In this document: positions 47,024 to 54,842 of the stretch, piece by piece | Layout: each line of letters opens with the position of its first letter | Position numbering within the stretch: the stretch's first letter is position 1 | NCBI GenBank assembly: GCA_963705885.1 | Contig: OY970120.1 | Span: forward strand, 1,674,001-1,738,000 | Direction: 5' to 3' | DNA: 64,000 bases | DNA from: MFD01275-c22 sp963705885 | GTDB taxonomy: Bacteria; Actinomycetota; Actinomycetes; JACCUZ01 | Notes under the pieces: generated by a model | What the model was told of the DNA's origin: nothing | Seen by the model: the letters and a program-made list of their open reading frames with translations, nothing else | The model's database searches: none | Position numbers and translations under genes: made by a program

Positions 47024-47680
47024 TCAGCCCAGCTCGATCGCGGTGCACTGCCACCGTCCGTCGAGCCCCTCCAGGCGTAGCGCCACAGCCGTCGTGCGCG
47101 TGCCGCGGCGCACCATCGCCGCCACCTCGGCGATGCCGTCGGCCGGCTCGGTGACGTGGACCGACCGGACCACGGCGCGGGGGCCGGCCGCACCCGTGCC
47201 GGGGTCGAGGACCCGGCAGGCCACCTCGTCGTAGACGTCGGTGCTGGTCCAGCGCACCAGCTGCGCGACGGGCCGGTCACCCTCGAGGACCTCCACGACG
47301 GCCTGGGCGAAGCGGCCGGACCAGCCCCGGGGCTCGGGCAGGTCGCTGCGCGATGTCGGCTGCGGTCCGAACTCCACCGCGTCGAGGTCGGCCTCGGCGT
47401 CGGGCCGCAGCGGCGGCACGAGGTGCAGCCCCGCCGGCGCCTGGGGCGTGGACGGCACCCCGGTGGGCAGCACGAACGCGAGCGCCAGGGTGCCCTGGAC
47501 GGCGTCGGTGGTGGACGGCCGGCTCGTGCCGCGCCACCCGCCGCCCGAGTCGTTGCGGCCACCCGCGTCGCCCACCTCGTCGTCGTAGGGCGGCTCGCAC
47601 GCGGGGGCGGGGAGCCGCCGGACCGGTGGCCCGTCAGTGGCGCCGGTGCCGTTGCGGGGGTTGGTGAGGGTCGCGGTCAC
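47024..47680 (-). CDS. Rv3235-like family protein
   Basis: 218 aa. The first 110 residues are low complexity and likely disordered. The C-terminal domain (RFAQAVVEVLEGDRPVAQLVRW, VRSVHVTEPADGIAEVAAMVRR, ALRLEGLDGRWQCTAIELG) is the Rv3235-like fold, found beside secA1 in actinobacteria and resembling NTF2-like alpha+beta domains. Function is unknown. GAGGAG lies 6 nt before the GTG. The conserved position suggests a link to secretion or cell-wall growth, which is inference only. Confidence 0.85.
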   Translation of the reverse strand: MTATLTNPRNGTGATDGPPVRRLPAPACEPPYDDEVGDAGGRNDSGGGWRGTSRPSTTDAVQGTLALAFVLPTGVPSTPQAPAGLHLVPPLRPDAEADLDAVEFGPQPTSRSDLPEPRGWSGRFAQAVVEVLEGDRPVAQLVRWTSTDVYDEVACRVLDPGTGAAGPRAVVRSVHVTEPADGIAEVAAMVRRGTRTTAVALRLEGLDGRWQCTAIELG

Positions 47681-47721
47681 GATGGGCTCCTCGCGGGACG
47701 TGGTACTGGCGGTCGGGGACG

Positions 47722-47784
47722 CGGGCGGTCGGGCGGCGTGCTGGTCGAGGGCTCGGGCGGTCGGGCGGCGTGCTGGTCGAGGGC
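47722..47784. repeat. perfect 31-bp tandem duplication, period 32
   Basis: Copies at 47722-47752 and 47754-47784 are identical. They fill most of the 105-bp gap between the Rv3235-like and LysM genes and end one base before the LysM stop codon. Confidence 0.9.
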
Positions 47785-47785
47785 G

Positions 47786-48538
47786 TCAGGGGCGCGGCGG
47801 GGACAGCCGCTGGCCGGGCCGGATGAGGTCGGGGTCGGGGCCCACGAGGGCCTGGTTGGCCGCGTGCCAGCGCGGCCACTCGGCGGCGATCTCGGCGGCC
47901 GATGCCCCCGGTCCCAGGTGTCGCGCGGCGATGTCCCACAACGTGTCGCCGCGGCGGACGACCACGTCCTCGACCACCGATGTCCCGGCGCGCGGCGCGG
48001 TCGTCACGAGCCGGACCGACCCGCCGTCGCGAGGACGAGGTGGCGGTGCGGGGCGGTCCGGGGTCCACCCGGCCAGGTCGTCGGCCGGCCGGTCCAGCGC
48101 GGGCACCCCCGGTGCCACCGCGGTGGGCGCGGCTGTCGCGGTGGGCGCGGCGGCGGTGGGCGCCGCGGACGCGGAGACGGAGGCCTGGGGCGCGGCGGCC
48201 GCGGCTCCTGCTGTCCAGACGGTCGACCCGGCGAGGCCGGCACCCAGTGCGAGCGCCGCCAGGCGGCGGACGGCCGCGGGGGCGACGCGCCGCGCCAGCC
48301 GGCGCAGCGGGGACCCGGCGGACGCCGTCTCGGCCGCAAGGGCCAGCGCCGACACCGCCGCGAGCCACGTGGCGACGGCACCGGCGCCGGCGCAGGCGGC
48401 CAGGCCCACGAGGACGTCGAACCGGGCGGCGGCCCCCGGCAGGTCGAGCAGGCCGGCGGTGGCCCAGGCGAGCGTCGCGCACGCGCCCAGGTAGGCCAGC
48501 ACGACGACGCCGGTCGCCACCGACCCGCGTGCTCTCAT
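47786..48538 (-). CDS. membrane protein with C-terminal LysM domain
   Basis: 250 aa. Three hydrophobic helices (about 8-30, 40-68 and 92-115) precede an Ala/Pro/Thr-rich linker. The LysM domain (about 195-250) is VVRRGDTLWDIAARHLGPGA...WHAANQALVGPDPDLIRPGQRL. It should bind glycan strands of peptidoglycan from a membrane anchor. ATG with AGGAGG 5 nt upstream. A near-consensus promoter and a 10-bp-period direct repeat lie 27-73 bp upstream, so it may be tightly regulated. Confidence 0.88.
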   Translation of the reverse strand: MRARGSVATGVVVLAYLGACATLAWATAGLLDLPGAAARFDVLVGLAACAGAGAVATWLAAVSALALAAETASAGSPLRRLARRVAPAAVRRLAALALGAGLAGSTVWTAGAAAAAPQASVSASAAPTAAAPTATAAPTAVAPGVPALDRPADDLAGWTPDRPAPPPRPRDGGSVRLVTTAPRAGTSVVEDVVVRRGDTLWDIAARHLGPGASAAEIAAEWPRWHAANQALVGPDPDLIRPGQRLSPPRP

Positions 48539-48564
48539 CCGTGCCTCCTCGCTTCGTATGACGT

Positions 48565-48581
48565 CGTTTGCTTACGTTTGC
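48565..48581. repeat. direct repeat at the LysM transcription start (candidate operator)
   Basis: Two copies of CGTTTGC (48565-48571 and 48575-48581) repeat with a 10-bp period, one helical turn, covering the predicted +1. BldC/MerR-like proteins bind direct repeats on one face of DNA, and a regulator of that fold is encoded 0.8 kb away. Confidence 0.45.
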
Positions 48582-48582
48582 C

Positions 48583-48611
48583 TTTGTATACGCTCGACGT
48601 CGTGCTGTCAA
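48583..48611 (-). promoter_or_regulatory. near-consensus sigma-70-type promoter of the LysM gene
   Basis: On the minus strand the -35 is TTGACA (48611-48606, perfect consensus) and the -10 is TACAAA (48588-48583), with a 17-bp spacer. It is the best promoter in the window by eye. Predicted transcription starts near 48576, giving a leader of about 38 nt. Confidence 0.65.
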
Positions 48612-48752
48612 CGGTCGCGGTGAGACCCGGATGCCGGTGGGCGGGTCGCCGCGGGCGTCGGGCGAGGTGCGGTAGAAACGGCCCCGCGGCGGCGAGCGGG
48701 CCGCACCCTGCGGCACGAGGTGTCCACGGCCGGGCGGCGACGGGAGGGCGCG

Positions 48753-49310
48753 ATGCGCTGGGAGGGGCTGTTCCGGGACCTCGAGGCCCAGCTGGAGGCT
48801 GCGGAGAGCGCCGCCGCGGAGGCGGAGGTCGCCGACCGCACGCGCCGGGAGAGCGCGACCGTCGCCCTGGTCGACCGGGCGCTCGGAGCCGCCGGGAGCC
48901 GGGTCGCGGTGCGGGTCCTGGGCGCCGGCGCCGTCGACGGCGTCCTGAAGGAGGTCGGCGCCCAGTGGCTGCTCGTCGAGGAGGACGGCGGACGGGACGC
49001 ACTCGTCGCCCTGCCGGCGGTCCTCTCGCTCGCCGGGTTGACCGCGTGGTCCGCGCCACCGGGGGCAGGCGGTCAGGTGTTCGCCCGGCTCGGGCTCGGG
49101 TCGGCGCTGCGCGGGATCGCGCGGGACCGGGCGCCCGTGTCGGTCTGGCTGCTCGACGGGAGCGTGGTGAGCGGGACCGTGGACCGGGTGGGCGCGGACT
49201 TCCTCGAGGTCAGCACGCACGGCCCCGGCGAGCCGCGCCGGCGCACCGAGGTGTCCTCGGTGCGGACGGTGGCGTTCGCCGGGCTGGCCCTGCTGCGCTC
49301 GGGCCCCTGA
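48753..49310 (+). CDS. conserved hypothetical protein
   Basis: 185 aa. It opens MRWEGLFRDLEAQLEAAESA with a helical, coiled-coil-prone first 50 residues, then a beta-rich part in two similar halves (VAVRVLGAGAVDGVLKEVGAQWLLVEE and VSVWLLDGSVVSGTVDRVGADFLEVST), reminiscent of duplicated SH3/Sm-like barrels. I recognise it as a recurring actinobacterial ORF but not by function. GGGAGG lies 6 nt upstream of the ATG, which I prefer to the GTG at 48720. Intergenic DNA before it contains the LysM promoter. Confidence 0.72.
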   Translation: MRWEGLFRDLEAQLEAAESAAAEAEVADRTRRESATVALVDRALGAAGSRVAVRVLGAGAVDGVLKEVGAQWLLVEEDGGRDALVALPAVLSLAGLTAWSAPPGAGGQVFARLGLGSALRGIARDRAPVSVWLLDGSVVSGTVDRVGADFLEVSTHGPGEPRRRTEVSSVRTVAFAGLALLRSGP

Positions 49311-49342
49311 CGGCGCTGACGTCAGGCGAGGTCAGGGCGACG

Positions 49343-49648
49343 TCAGGCGTCCGCGTGCTCGTCCGCGTCGTCGTCGGCCCGCTCGTCGCCGTCCGACCGC
49401 TCGTCGCCGTCGGTGCTCCGGCCGAACTGGTGGGTGCTGACGAACTCGCGCGTCTGGTCGTACATGCGCGCGATGTATCCCTCGAGCTCGCTCGCCTCGA
49501 CTCGCCACTGGCCGCGTCCGCCGATCTTGATCGCGGGCAGCTCGCCGGAGCGGACCAGCGAGTAGACCTGGGCCGAGGAGGTGTTGAGGACCTCGGCCAC
49601 GTCGGCCAGCTGCAGGAAGCGCGGTCCGGGCGCTGTCGGTGCGGTCAT
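49343..49648 (-). CDS. BldC/excisionase-type helix-turn-helix regulator
   Basis: 101 aa. A winged HTH of the MerR/HTH_17 type (FLQLADVAEVLNTSSAQVYSLV, IKIGGRGQWRVEASELEGYI) occupies residues 12-65, and a very acidic tail (DGDERSDGDERADDDADEH) follows. Proteins of this kind include BldC and excisionases and bind DNA as head-to-tail oligomers on direct repeats. No integrase or phage gene lies nearby, so a chromosomal regulator is more likely than an excisionase. ATG 49648 has GGAGGA 5-6 nt upstream; a longer reading from 49666 lacks one. Confidence 0.85.
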   Translation of the reverse strand: MTAPTAPGPRFLQLADVAEVLNTSSAQVYSLVRSGELPAIKIGGRGQWRVEASELEGYIARMYDQTREFVSTHQFGRSTDGDERSDGDERADDDADEHADA

Positions 49649-49839
49649 GCGGTCCTCCTCCGGCAACGGACATCGCCACTCGCTGTCGCGTGCCTCAGTA
49701 TGCCCGCGCCGTCCTGTGCTGGTGCCCGTCCTCCACAGCCTTCGGCCGTTCGGATGTCCTGTGGACGCCCGGCCGCTCGCGGTCGACGCGTACGGCAGGA
49801 TGACCCGGCGAGATCGACGCCGCCATGGGGGAGCACCGC

Positions 49840-50526
49840 GTGCCCGACGTGTCTGACGTGTCCGACCTTCCGACGCCGCGCGCGTCGCGGCTGCCCCGTG
49901 CCCGCTGGCTGGACGCCCGCCTGCTGGCCGGGCTGCTCATGGTGCTGCTGTCCGTGGTGGTCGGGGCGAAGGTGTTCGCCGACGCCGACGAGCGGGTCGA
50001 GGTCTGGTCGGTGACCCGGGACCTCGGTGCGGACACGACCCTGAGCGAGGACGACCTCGACGTCACCGCCGTGCGGCTCGACGGGGTGGCCCGGCGCTAC
50101 CTGTCGGCGTCGCAGGACCTCGAGGGGCTGGTCCTGACCCGGCCGGTCAGCCGCGGTGAGCTGCTGCCGGTGTCCGCGGTCGGGCGGGCCGACGACCGCA
50201 GCCGGCGCCGGGTCGTCATCGAGGTCGACCGCTTCGGCGTCAGCGGCCTCGGCAAGGGTGGGGTGGTCGACCTCTACGTCGTCCGTGAGACGACGGCGGG
50301 CGACGAGACGTCCGCGCCCGAGCTGGTCCTGGCCGGCGTCACCGTCGGCGAGGACGTCCGCTCGGGCGGGGGGACGTTCGGCGGCAGCGGCTCGCGGTCC
50401 GGCGTCACCCTGCTCGTCGACCAGGCCGACGTGGCCGACGTCATCGACGCGGTCGCCCACGGCGAGGTCTACGTCGTCCAGGTCCCCGACGGCAGCAGGG
50501 CGGTCGACGCGCGGGGGACCCCGTGA
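49840..50526 (+). CDS. SAF-domain membrane protein (CpaB/FlgA-like)
   Basis: 228 aa. One helix at about residues 22-42 (LLAGLLMVLLSVVVGAKVFA) anchors an extracytoplasmic SAF domain (VWSVTRDLGADTTLSEDDLD, RPVSRGELLPVSAV, residues 45-105). CpaB of tad pili and FlgA of flagella share this domain; no other pilus or flagellar gene is here apart from the coupled CpaE-like ATPase. GTG 49840 with GGGGAG upstream is preferred to the ATG at 49825. It overlaps the ATPase gene by 4 bp. Confidence 0.83.
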   Translation: MPDVSDVSDLPTPRASRLPRARWLDARLLAGLLMVLLSVVVGAKVFADADERVEVWSVTRDLGADTTLSEDDLDVTAVRLDGVARRYLSASQDLEGLVLTRPVSRGELLPVSAVGRADDRSRRRVVIEVDRFGVSGLGKGGVVDLYVVRETTAGDETSAPELVLAGVTVGEDVRSGGGTFGGSGSRSGVTLLVDQADVADVIDAVAHGEVYVVQVPDGSRAVDARGTP

Positions 50527-51824
50527 CGCTTCCCGTCCTCGCGGCCGTCACCGGGGCGACCTGGGAGGCGGCCCTGGTGGCGGGCCTCGAGCGCACGCCG
50601 ACCGGCATCACGGTCGTGCGGCGGTGCGTGGACCTGGCCGACCTGCTGGCCGCCGCCGCGACGGGCACGGCGCGGGCTGCCCTGCTCTCCGCGGAGCTGC
50701 GCCGCCTCGACCGCGACGCCCTCTCGCGCCTGGCCGCGGCGCGCGTGGCGGTCGTCGGGCTGCACTCCCCGGGCGACGAGGCGGCGGCCACCCGGCTGCG
50801 GCAGCTCGGGGTGTCGCACGTCCTGCCCGCGGACGCTCCGCCGGGGGACATCGCCCTCGCGGTCTCCGCCGCCCTGCAGCAGCAGGCGGGGGCAGGGTCC
50901 GGCGACGCGGCGTGGAGCCGGCCTCTCGAGGCGCTGCCGGCCGAGCCCGGCTCGCCGGCCACGGCCGCTCCTGCCGTCGAGCCCGGCACCGGTCGCCTGG
51001 TGGCCGTGTGGGGACCGACCGGCGCACCCGGCCGCACCACCGTGGCGGTCGGGGTCGCGGGGGAGCTCGCCCGCTCGGGCGTCGCCGCCCTGCTCGCCGA
51101 CGCCGACGTCTACGGCGGGGTGGTCGCCCAGGTCCTCGGGCTGCTCGACGAGGCACCGGGTCTGGCCGCCGCGGCCCGGCTGGCCAACAACGGCTCCCTC
51201 GACGTCGCCGCCCTGGCCGCGGCGGCTCCCCAGGTGTCGCCCGGGCTCCGCGTGCTCACCGGCATCTCCCGGGCCGACCGGTGGCCCGAGCTGCGGCCGG
51301 CCGCCCTCGAGCAGGTCTGGGAGGTGGCCCGCAGCCTCGCCGCGGTGACCGTCGTCGACTGCGGTTTCTGCCTCGAGCAGGACGAGGAGCTGTCCTTCGA
51401 CACCGCGGCGCCCCGCCGCAACGGCGCGACGCTGGCCACCCTGGCCGCGGCGGACGTCGTGCTGGCGGTCGGCACCGGCGACCCCGTCGGCATGCAGCGC
51501 CTCGTGCGGGGGGTGACGCAGCTGCGTGAGTCGGTCCCGGGCACGGTGCCGCGGGTGGTCGTCAACCGGCTGCGGCGCGGCGCGGTCGGCGCCGACCCGG
51601 AGCGTCAGGTCCGCGAGGCCCTCGAGCGCTACGCGGGCGTGCGCGACGTCGTGTGCGTGCCGGAGGACCGCGACGCCCTCGACGCCGCACTGCTGCAGGC
51701 CCGGATGCTCTGCGAGGTCGCGCCCGACTCGCCGGCCCGGGAGGCGCTGGCGGGCCTGGCGGCCGGGCTGGTCGGCAGGTCGGTGCCACGACGGAGGCGG
51801 CGCGTCCTGCGGCGTGCTCTCTAG
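50523..51824 (+). CDS. CpaE-like/MinD-type P-loop ATPase with altered Walker A
   Basis: 433 aa. An N-terminal receiver-like region (about 1-125) precedes a linker and a deviant Walker A at about residue 163, VWGPTGAPGRTTVAVGVAGE. The usual Lys before Thr-Thr is Arg, a pattern I associate with actinobacterial CpaE-like proteins. A LLADADVYGG switch follows, and VVDCGF and VVNRLRRG match the MinD/ParA fold. CpaE localises tad pilus machinery in Caulobacter. Coupling to the SAF gene suggests a membrane complex of unknown purpose. Confidence 0.8.
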   Translation: MTLPVLAAVTGATWEAALVAGLERTPTGITVVRRCVDLADLLAAAATGTARAALLSAELRRLDRDALSRLAAARVAVVGLHSPGDEAAATRLRQLGVSHVLPADAPPGDIALAVSAALQQQAGAGSGDAAWSRPLEALPAEPGSPATAAPAVEPGTGRLVAVWGPTGAPGRTTVAVGVAGELARSGVAALLADADVYGGVVAQVLGLLDEAPGLAAAARLANNGSLDVAALAAAAPQVSPGLRVLTGISRADRWPELRPAALEQVWEVARSLAAVTVVDCGFCLEQDEELSFDTAAPRRNGATLATLAAADVVLAVGTGDPVGMQRLVRGVTQLRESVPGTVPRVVVNRLRRGAVGADPERQVREALERYAGVRDVVCVPEDRDALDAALLQARMLCEVAPDSPAREALAGLAAGLVGRSVPRRRRRVLRRAL

Positions 51825-51834
51825 GATCGGCCGG

Positions 51835-52512
51835 GTGACTGCCGACCGGCCCGCTGCGCGCGAGACCTCGCCCAAGGCCCTGGTCGTCGACTGGGGCGGG
51901 GTGCTGACCGAGCCGCTGGACGCCGCGATCCGCGCATGGGCCGACCTCGACGGCGTCGCGTTCGAGCACTACGTCGCGGTGATGCGCGACTGGCTCGGCC
52001 CGCACCAGGGCGAGCTGGCGCGCGACAACCCGGTCGCCGCCCTGGAGCGGGGCGAGATCGAGGTGCCGCACTTCGAGGGCCAGCTGGCCCGGCGGCTGTC
52101 CGAGGTCACGGGACGGAAGGTCGTCGGGACCGGGCTGCTGCAGCGGATGTTCGACCAGTTCGAGCACGCACCCGCGATGTCCGGCCTCGTGCTCCGGGCC
52201 CGCCGGGCCGGTCTGCGCACCGGGCTGCTGTCCAACTCCTGGGGCAACGAGTACCCGCGGGAGGGCTGGGACGAGATGTTCGACGCCATCGTCATCTCCG
52301 GCGAGGTCGGCATGCGCAAGCCGGAGCCCGAGATCTTCGCCCACGTCCTCGACCTGCTCGGCGTGGCCGCCGGCGACGCGGTGTTCGTCGACGACCTCGA
52401 GCACAACGTCAGCGCCGCGCAGGCCCTGGGCCTGGTCGGCGTGCACCACACGTCCTACGAGCGCACGGCCGCCGAGCTCGAGCAGCTCTTCGGCCTCCAC
52501 CTGCGCGACTGA
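51835..52512 (+). CDS. HAD-family hydrolase
   Basis: 225 aa. Motif I is DWGGVLTEP, where a Trp-Gly replaces the usual second Asp (DxD). Motif II is the Ser in GLLSNSWG, motif III the Lys in MRKPEPEIFAHVL, and motif IV FVDDLEHNV. The second Asp of motif I normally acts as acid/base, so the DWG form suggests a dehalogenase-like or atypical phosphatase subclass. TAGGAT (51822-51827, using the preceding stop codon) lies exactly 7 nt before the GTG: leaderless. Confidence 0.87.
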   Translation: MTADRPAARETSPKALVVDWGGVLTEPLDAAIRAWADLDGVAFEHYVAVMRDWLGPHQGELARDNPVAALERGEIEVPHFEGQLARRLSEVTGRKVVGTGLLQRMFDQFEHAPAMSGLVLRARRAGLRTGLLSNSWGNEYPREGWDEMFDAIVISGEVGMRKPEPEIFAHVLDLLGVAAGDAVFVDDLEHNVSAAQALGLVGVHHTSYERTAAELEQLFGLHLRD

Positions 52513-52564
52513 GCCCGGCGGGCCTATCCTCGGCGCGCCGAACCATCCGGACCTGGGGGACCGC

Positions 52565-52984
52565 ATGATCCGCTTCCTGCCCGTCGCCGTCGAGGTCGTC
52601 CTGCTCGTCTACTGCCTCATCGACTGCATCCAGACGGACGAGTCGGAGGTGCGCAACCTGGGCAAGGTCTGGTGGGTCCTGCTGATCCTGTTCTTCCCGA
52701 TCATCGGCGCGATCGCCTGGCTCGTCGCGGGGCGCCCGCACCGCGGGCGCGGGCGGCAGGCGGCCTGGCCGTCGACCGCGACCTCGGGCTTCCCGGAGTA
52801 CGAGCGGCCGCGGCGGGTCGTCGCCCCCGACGACGACCCCGAGTTCCTCGCCGAGATGCGCCGGGGCGACGCCGAGCAGGAGGAGCTCCTGCGCACGTGG
52901 GAGGAGGACCTCAAGCGGCGCGAGCGCGAGCTCGGCAAGGACGGCCCGCCCGCCGGGGACGCGCCTCCCGGCCCGCCCGCCTGA
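52565..52984 (+). CDS. PLDc_N (phospholipase D nuclease N-terminal) domain membrane protein
   Basis: 139 aa. Two helices (FLPVAVEVVLLVYCLIDCI and WWVLLILFFPIIGAIAWLV) flank the conserved KVWW...GAIAW signature of the PLDc_N domain, normally the membrane module of cardiolipin synthases. No HKD catalytic domain is attached. The C-terminal half is hydrophilic and helical (EEDLKRRERELGKD). GGGGGA precedes the ATG. Confidence 0.87.
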   Translation: MIRFLPVAVEVVLLVYCLIDCIQTDESEVRNLGKVWWVLLILFFPIIGAIAWLVAGRPHRGRGRQAAWPSTATSGFPEYERPRRVVAPDDDPEFLAEMRRGDAEQEELLRTWEEDLKRRERELGKDGPPAGDAPPGPPA

Positions 52985-53000
52985 CCGGTCCGCCGCGGCG

Positions 53001-54359
53001 TCAGCTCGCGAAGAGCAGGGTCAGCCCGCCGACCGTGTAGCCCACCATCAGCACGAGCAGCGGGACCTGCCCGACGACCGCACGCCGTCGCGGGAGGAGC
53101 CGCACCGCCCGGTCGTGGGCGAGCACGACCCCGAGCACGTGGCCGGTGACGACCGCGGCCACCTGCAGGACGGCGACGAACCCGGGTCCGGCGAGGGTGG
53201 TGTCGATGCCGCGACCCCCGGTGCCGAGCCAGTCCGCCCCCGTGCCGAGCGGGTCGGAGAGCTGGATCACCGTCTGCTGGCCGACGAGCACGAGCAGGGA
53301 CCAGTAGTGGGCCACGACGTAGCCCATGACGATGGGCACGATGCTGTGCGCGAACTGCGCGCCGACCTCGCGGGCCCTGCGGCCGCTGCCGCGACCGGAG
53401 AGCGCCGCCGCGGTCGAGAAGGCCGCGGTGACCAGGACGACCATGCCCAGCAGCCCCAGCGTGGCGGTCACCTCGGCCGGGAACGGCCCGTCCTGCAGCC
53501 TCGTGACCCACCAGGGGGAGCCGGCCATGGAGTCGTAGGCCGTCGAGCCGAGGAGCACGCCGACCACCGCGAACAGTCCCGGCCCGGCGGGCGTCGAGGC
53601 CACGCCGACGAGCGGGTTGCGCAGCACCAGGGCGCCGTCGGTGCGGCGCCCCAGCGGCGAGAGCCTGCCCGCGAGGGTCGAGAACAGCTCGAAGCCGTCA
53701 CCGCGGTCGAACCACGCGGACCCCCAGTAGGTCGCCGCGAGCAGGTGCACGGCGACGTAGGCCGCGAAGAACGTGCGCAGCACCGGCAGGCTGGTGCCCT
53801 CGGGCGCCACCAGCTCGAGCCACACGAAGGCCAGCAGCGACAGGGCCCCCGGCCAGTAGCCGAACCGCGCCGGCAGCGCGGCGATGCCCTCCTCGGGCCG
53901 GGTGCCGACCAGCCGGGACACGGCCCAGTGCACCGACCGCAGCGGGTTCAGCAGGCGCCAGACCGGGCCGAGCAGCACCGACAGCAGCGGCACGCCGATC
54001 CAGAGCAGGACGTAGACGGCGCCGGCCGTCGGGTTCAGCGCGTCGTCGCGCCCGAAGACCGCGGCCATGGCGACGTAGGCGAAGGCCACCAGGCCCAGGA
54101 GCCTCAGCGCCACCCGCAGCGGCGTGCTGTCCAGCGCCCTCGTCAGCCCGGCGGGCAGCGCCCGACCGGCACGGGCCGGGTCCAGCCGCGGCTCGCGCCA
54201 CAGGAGCCCCAGCGCCAGGAAGGACGCCACGATCGCGACGGCCGCCCCGATGACCGCGTAGGAGAGCGGGATCGGCAGGTCCTCCCGGCTGCCGACGCCG
54301 TGGGCGAGCAGCTCCGGCCCCCCACCCAGCAGCAGGGCGGGCCCCCCGGCGGGGATCAG
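53001..54359 (-). CDS. polytopic membrane protein of the type often annotated fenitrothion hydrolase
   Basis: About 452 aa with roughly nine helices, such as IGAAVAIVASFLALGLLW, VYVLLWIGVPLLSVLLGPVW and LLVLMVGYTVGGLTLLFA. HWAVSRLVGTRPEEG and AHSIVPIVMGYVVAHYW are conserved in the family. The database name comes from one pesticide study and should not be taken literally. No ATG, GTG or TTG precedes TM1 in frame. The CTG at 54359 overlapping the upstream stop (CTGA) is the only plausible start. The genes upstream make a lipoprotein with a copper-protein-like fold. Confidence 0.75.
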   Translation of the reverse strand: MIPAGGPALLLGGGPELLAHGVGSREDLPIPLSYAVIGAAVAIVASFLALGLLWREPRLDPARAGRALPAGLTRALDSTPLRVALRLLGLVAFAYVAMAAVFGRDDALNPTAGAVYVLLWIGVPLLSVLLGPVWRLLNPLRSVHWAVSRLVGTRPEEGIAALPARFGYWPGALSLLAFVWLELVAPEGTSLPVLRTFFAAYVAVHLLAATYWGSAWFDRGDGFELFSTLAGRLSPLGRRTDGALVLRNPLVGVASTPAGPGLFAVVGVLLGSTAYDSMAGSPWWVTRLQDGPFPAEVTATLGLLGMVVLVTAAFSTAAALSGRGSGRRAREVGAQFAHSIVPIVMGYVVAHYWSLLVLVGQQTVIQLSDPLGTGADWLGTGGRGIDTTLAGPGFVAVLQVAAVVTGHVLGVVLAHDRAVRLLPRRRAVVGQVPLLVLMVGYTVGGLTLLFAS

Positions 54360-54808
54360 CGGACCTCGAGCTGGAGCAGGGCGAGCGCCTTCTCGTGCGT
54401 CTCGACCTCGAACACGCCCTGCTGGTCGGCGACGAACTCGATCGTGGCGGTGCGGCCGGCCTCGAGCGTCTCCTCGAGGTCGTAGCCGTGCACGTGCACC
54501 TCGTCGTCGATGTCGCTCGTGATCAGCAGGCGCACCCGGCTGTCCCTCGGGATCTTCACCCGCTGCGTCGCCGGCCTGACCTTGCCCCCGGCGACGGCCA
54601 CGCTGATCTCGACGCTGGACGAGCGGGTCTCCTGCGCGGTCGTGGGCGAGGAGGAGGTCGGCGGTGCCGTGGTGGGGGACGGGGAGCCGGACCTCGCGGC
54701 CCCGGCCCCTGCCGTCGTGCCGGTGTCGGGCGTGTCGTCGTCGGCGGCGCAGCCGGTGACCGCCAGCAGGAGCGCGGCGGCAGCGGCTGCGAGGGCGCGG
54801 TGGTGCAT
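54356..54808 (-). CDS. lipoprotein with cupredoxin-like domain
   Basis: 150 aa. The lipobox is AVTGC (lipidation near C19), followed by a Ser/Pro/Thr-rich linker. The C-terminal 85 residues form a beta-sandwich with VEISVAVAGGKVRPATQRV, DDEVHVHGYDLEETLEAG and VFEVETHEKALALLQLEV. His residues and the fold resemble EfeO/copper-chaperone cupredoxins, but the usual Cys ligand is absent. It probably binds a metal at the membrane surface; that is inference. The stop overlaps the next gene. Confidence 0.8.
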   Translation of the reverse strand: MHHRALAAAAAALLLAVTGCAADDDTPDTGTTAGAGAARSGSPSPTTAPPTSSSPTTAQETRSSSVEISVAVAGGKVRPATQRVKIPRDSRVRLLITSDIDDEVHVHGYDLEETLEAGRTATIEFVADQQGVFEVETHEKALALLQLEVR

Positions 54809-54842
54809 GCGGCCAGGATCGCACGCGTGCCACGATGACCCC

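Noticed and set aside
49343..49648. Excisionase of an integrated element
   Set aside because: No integrase, attachment-site repeat, tRNA or composition change nearby; BldC-type regulator is more likely.
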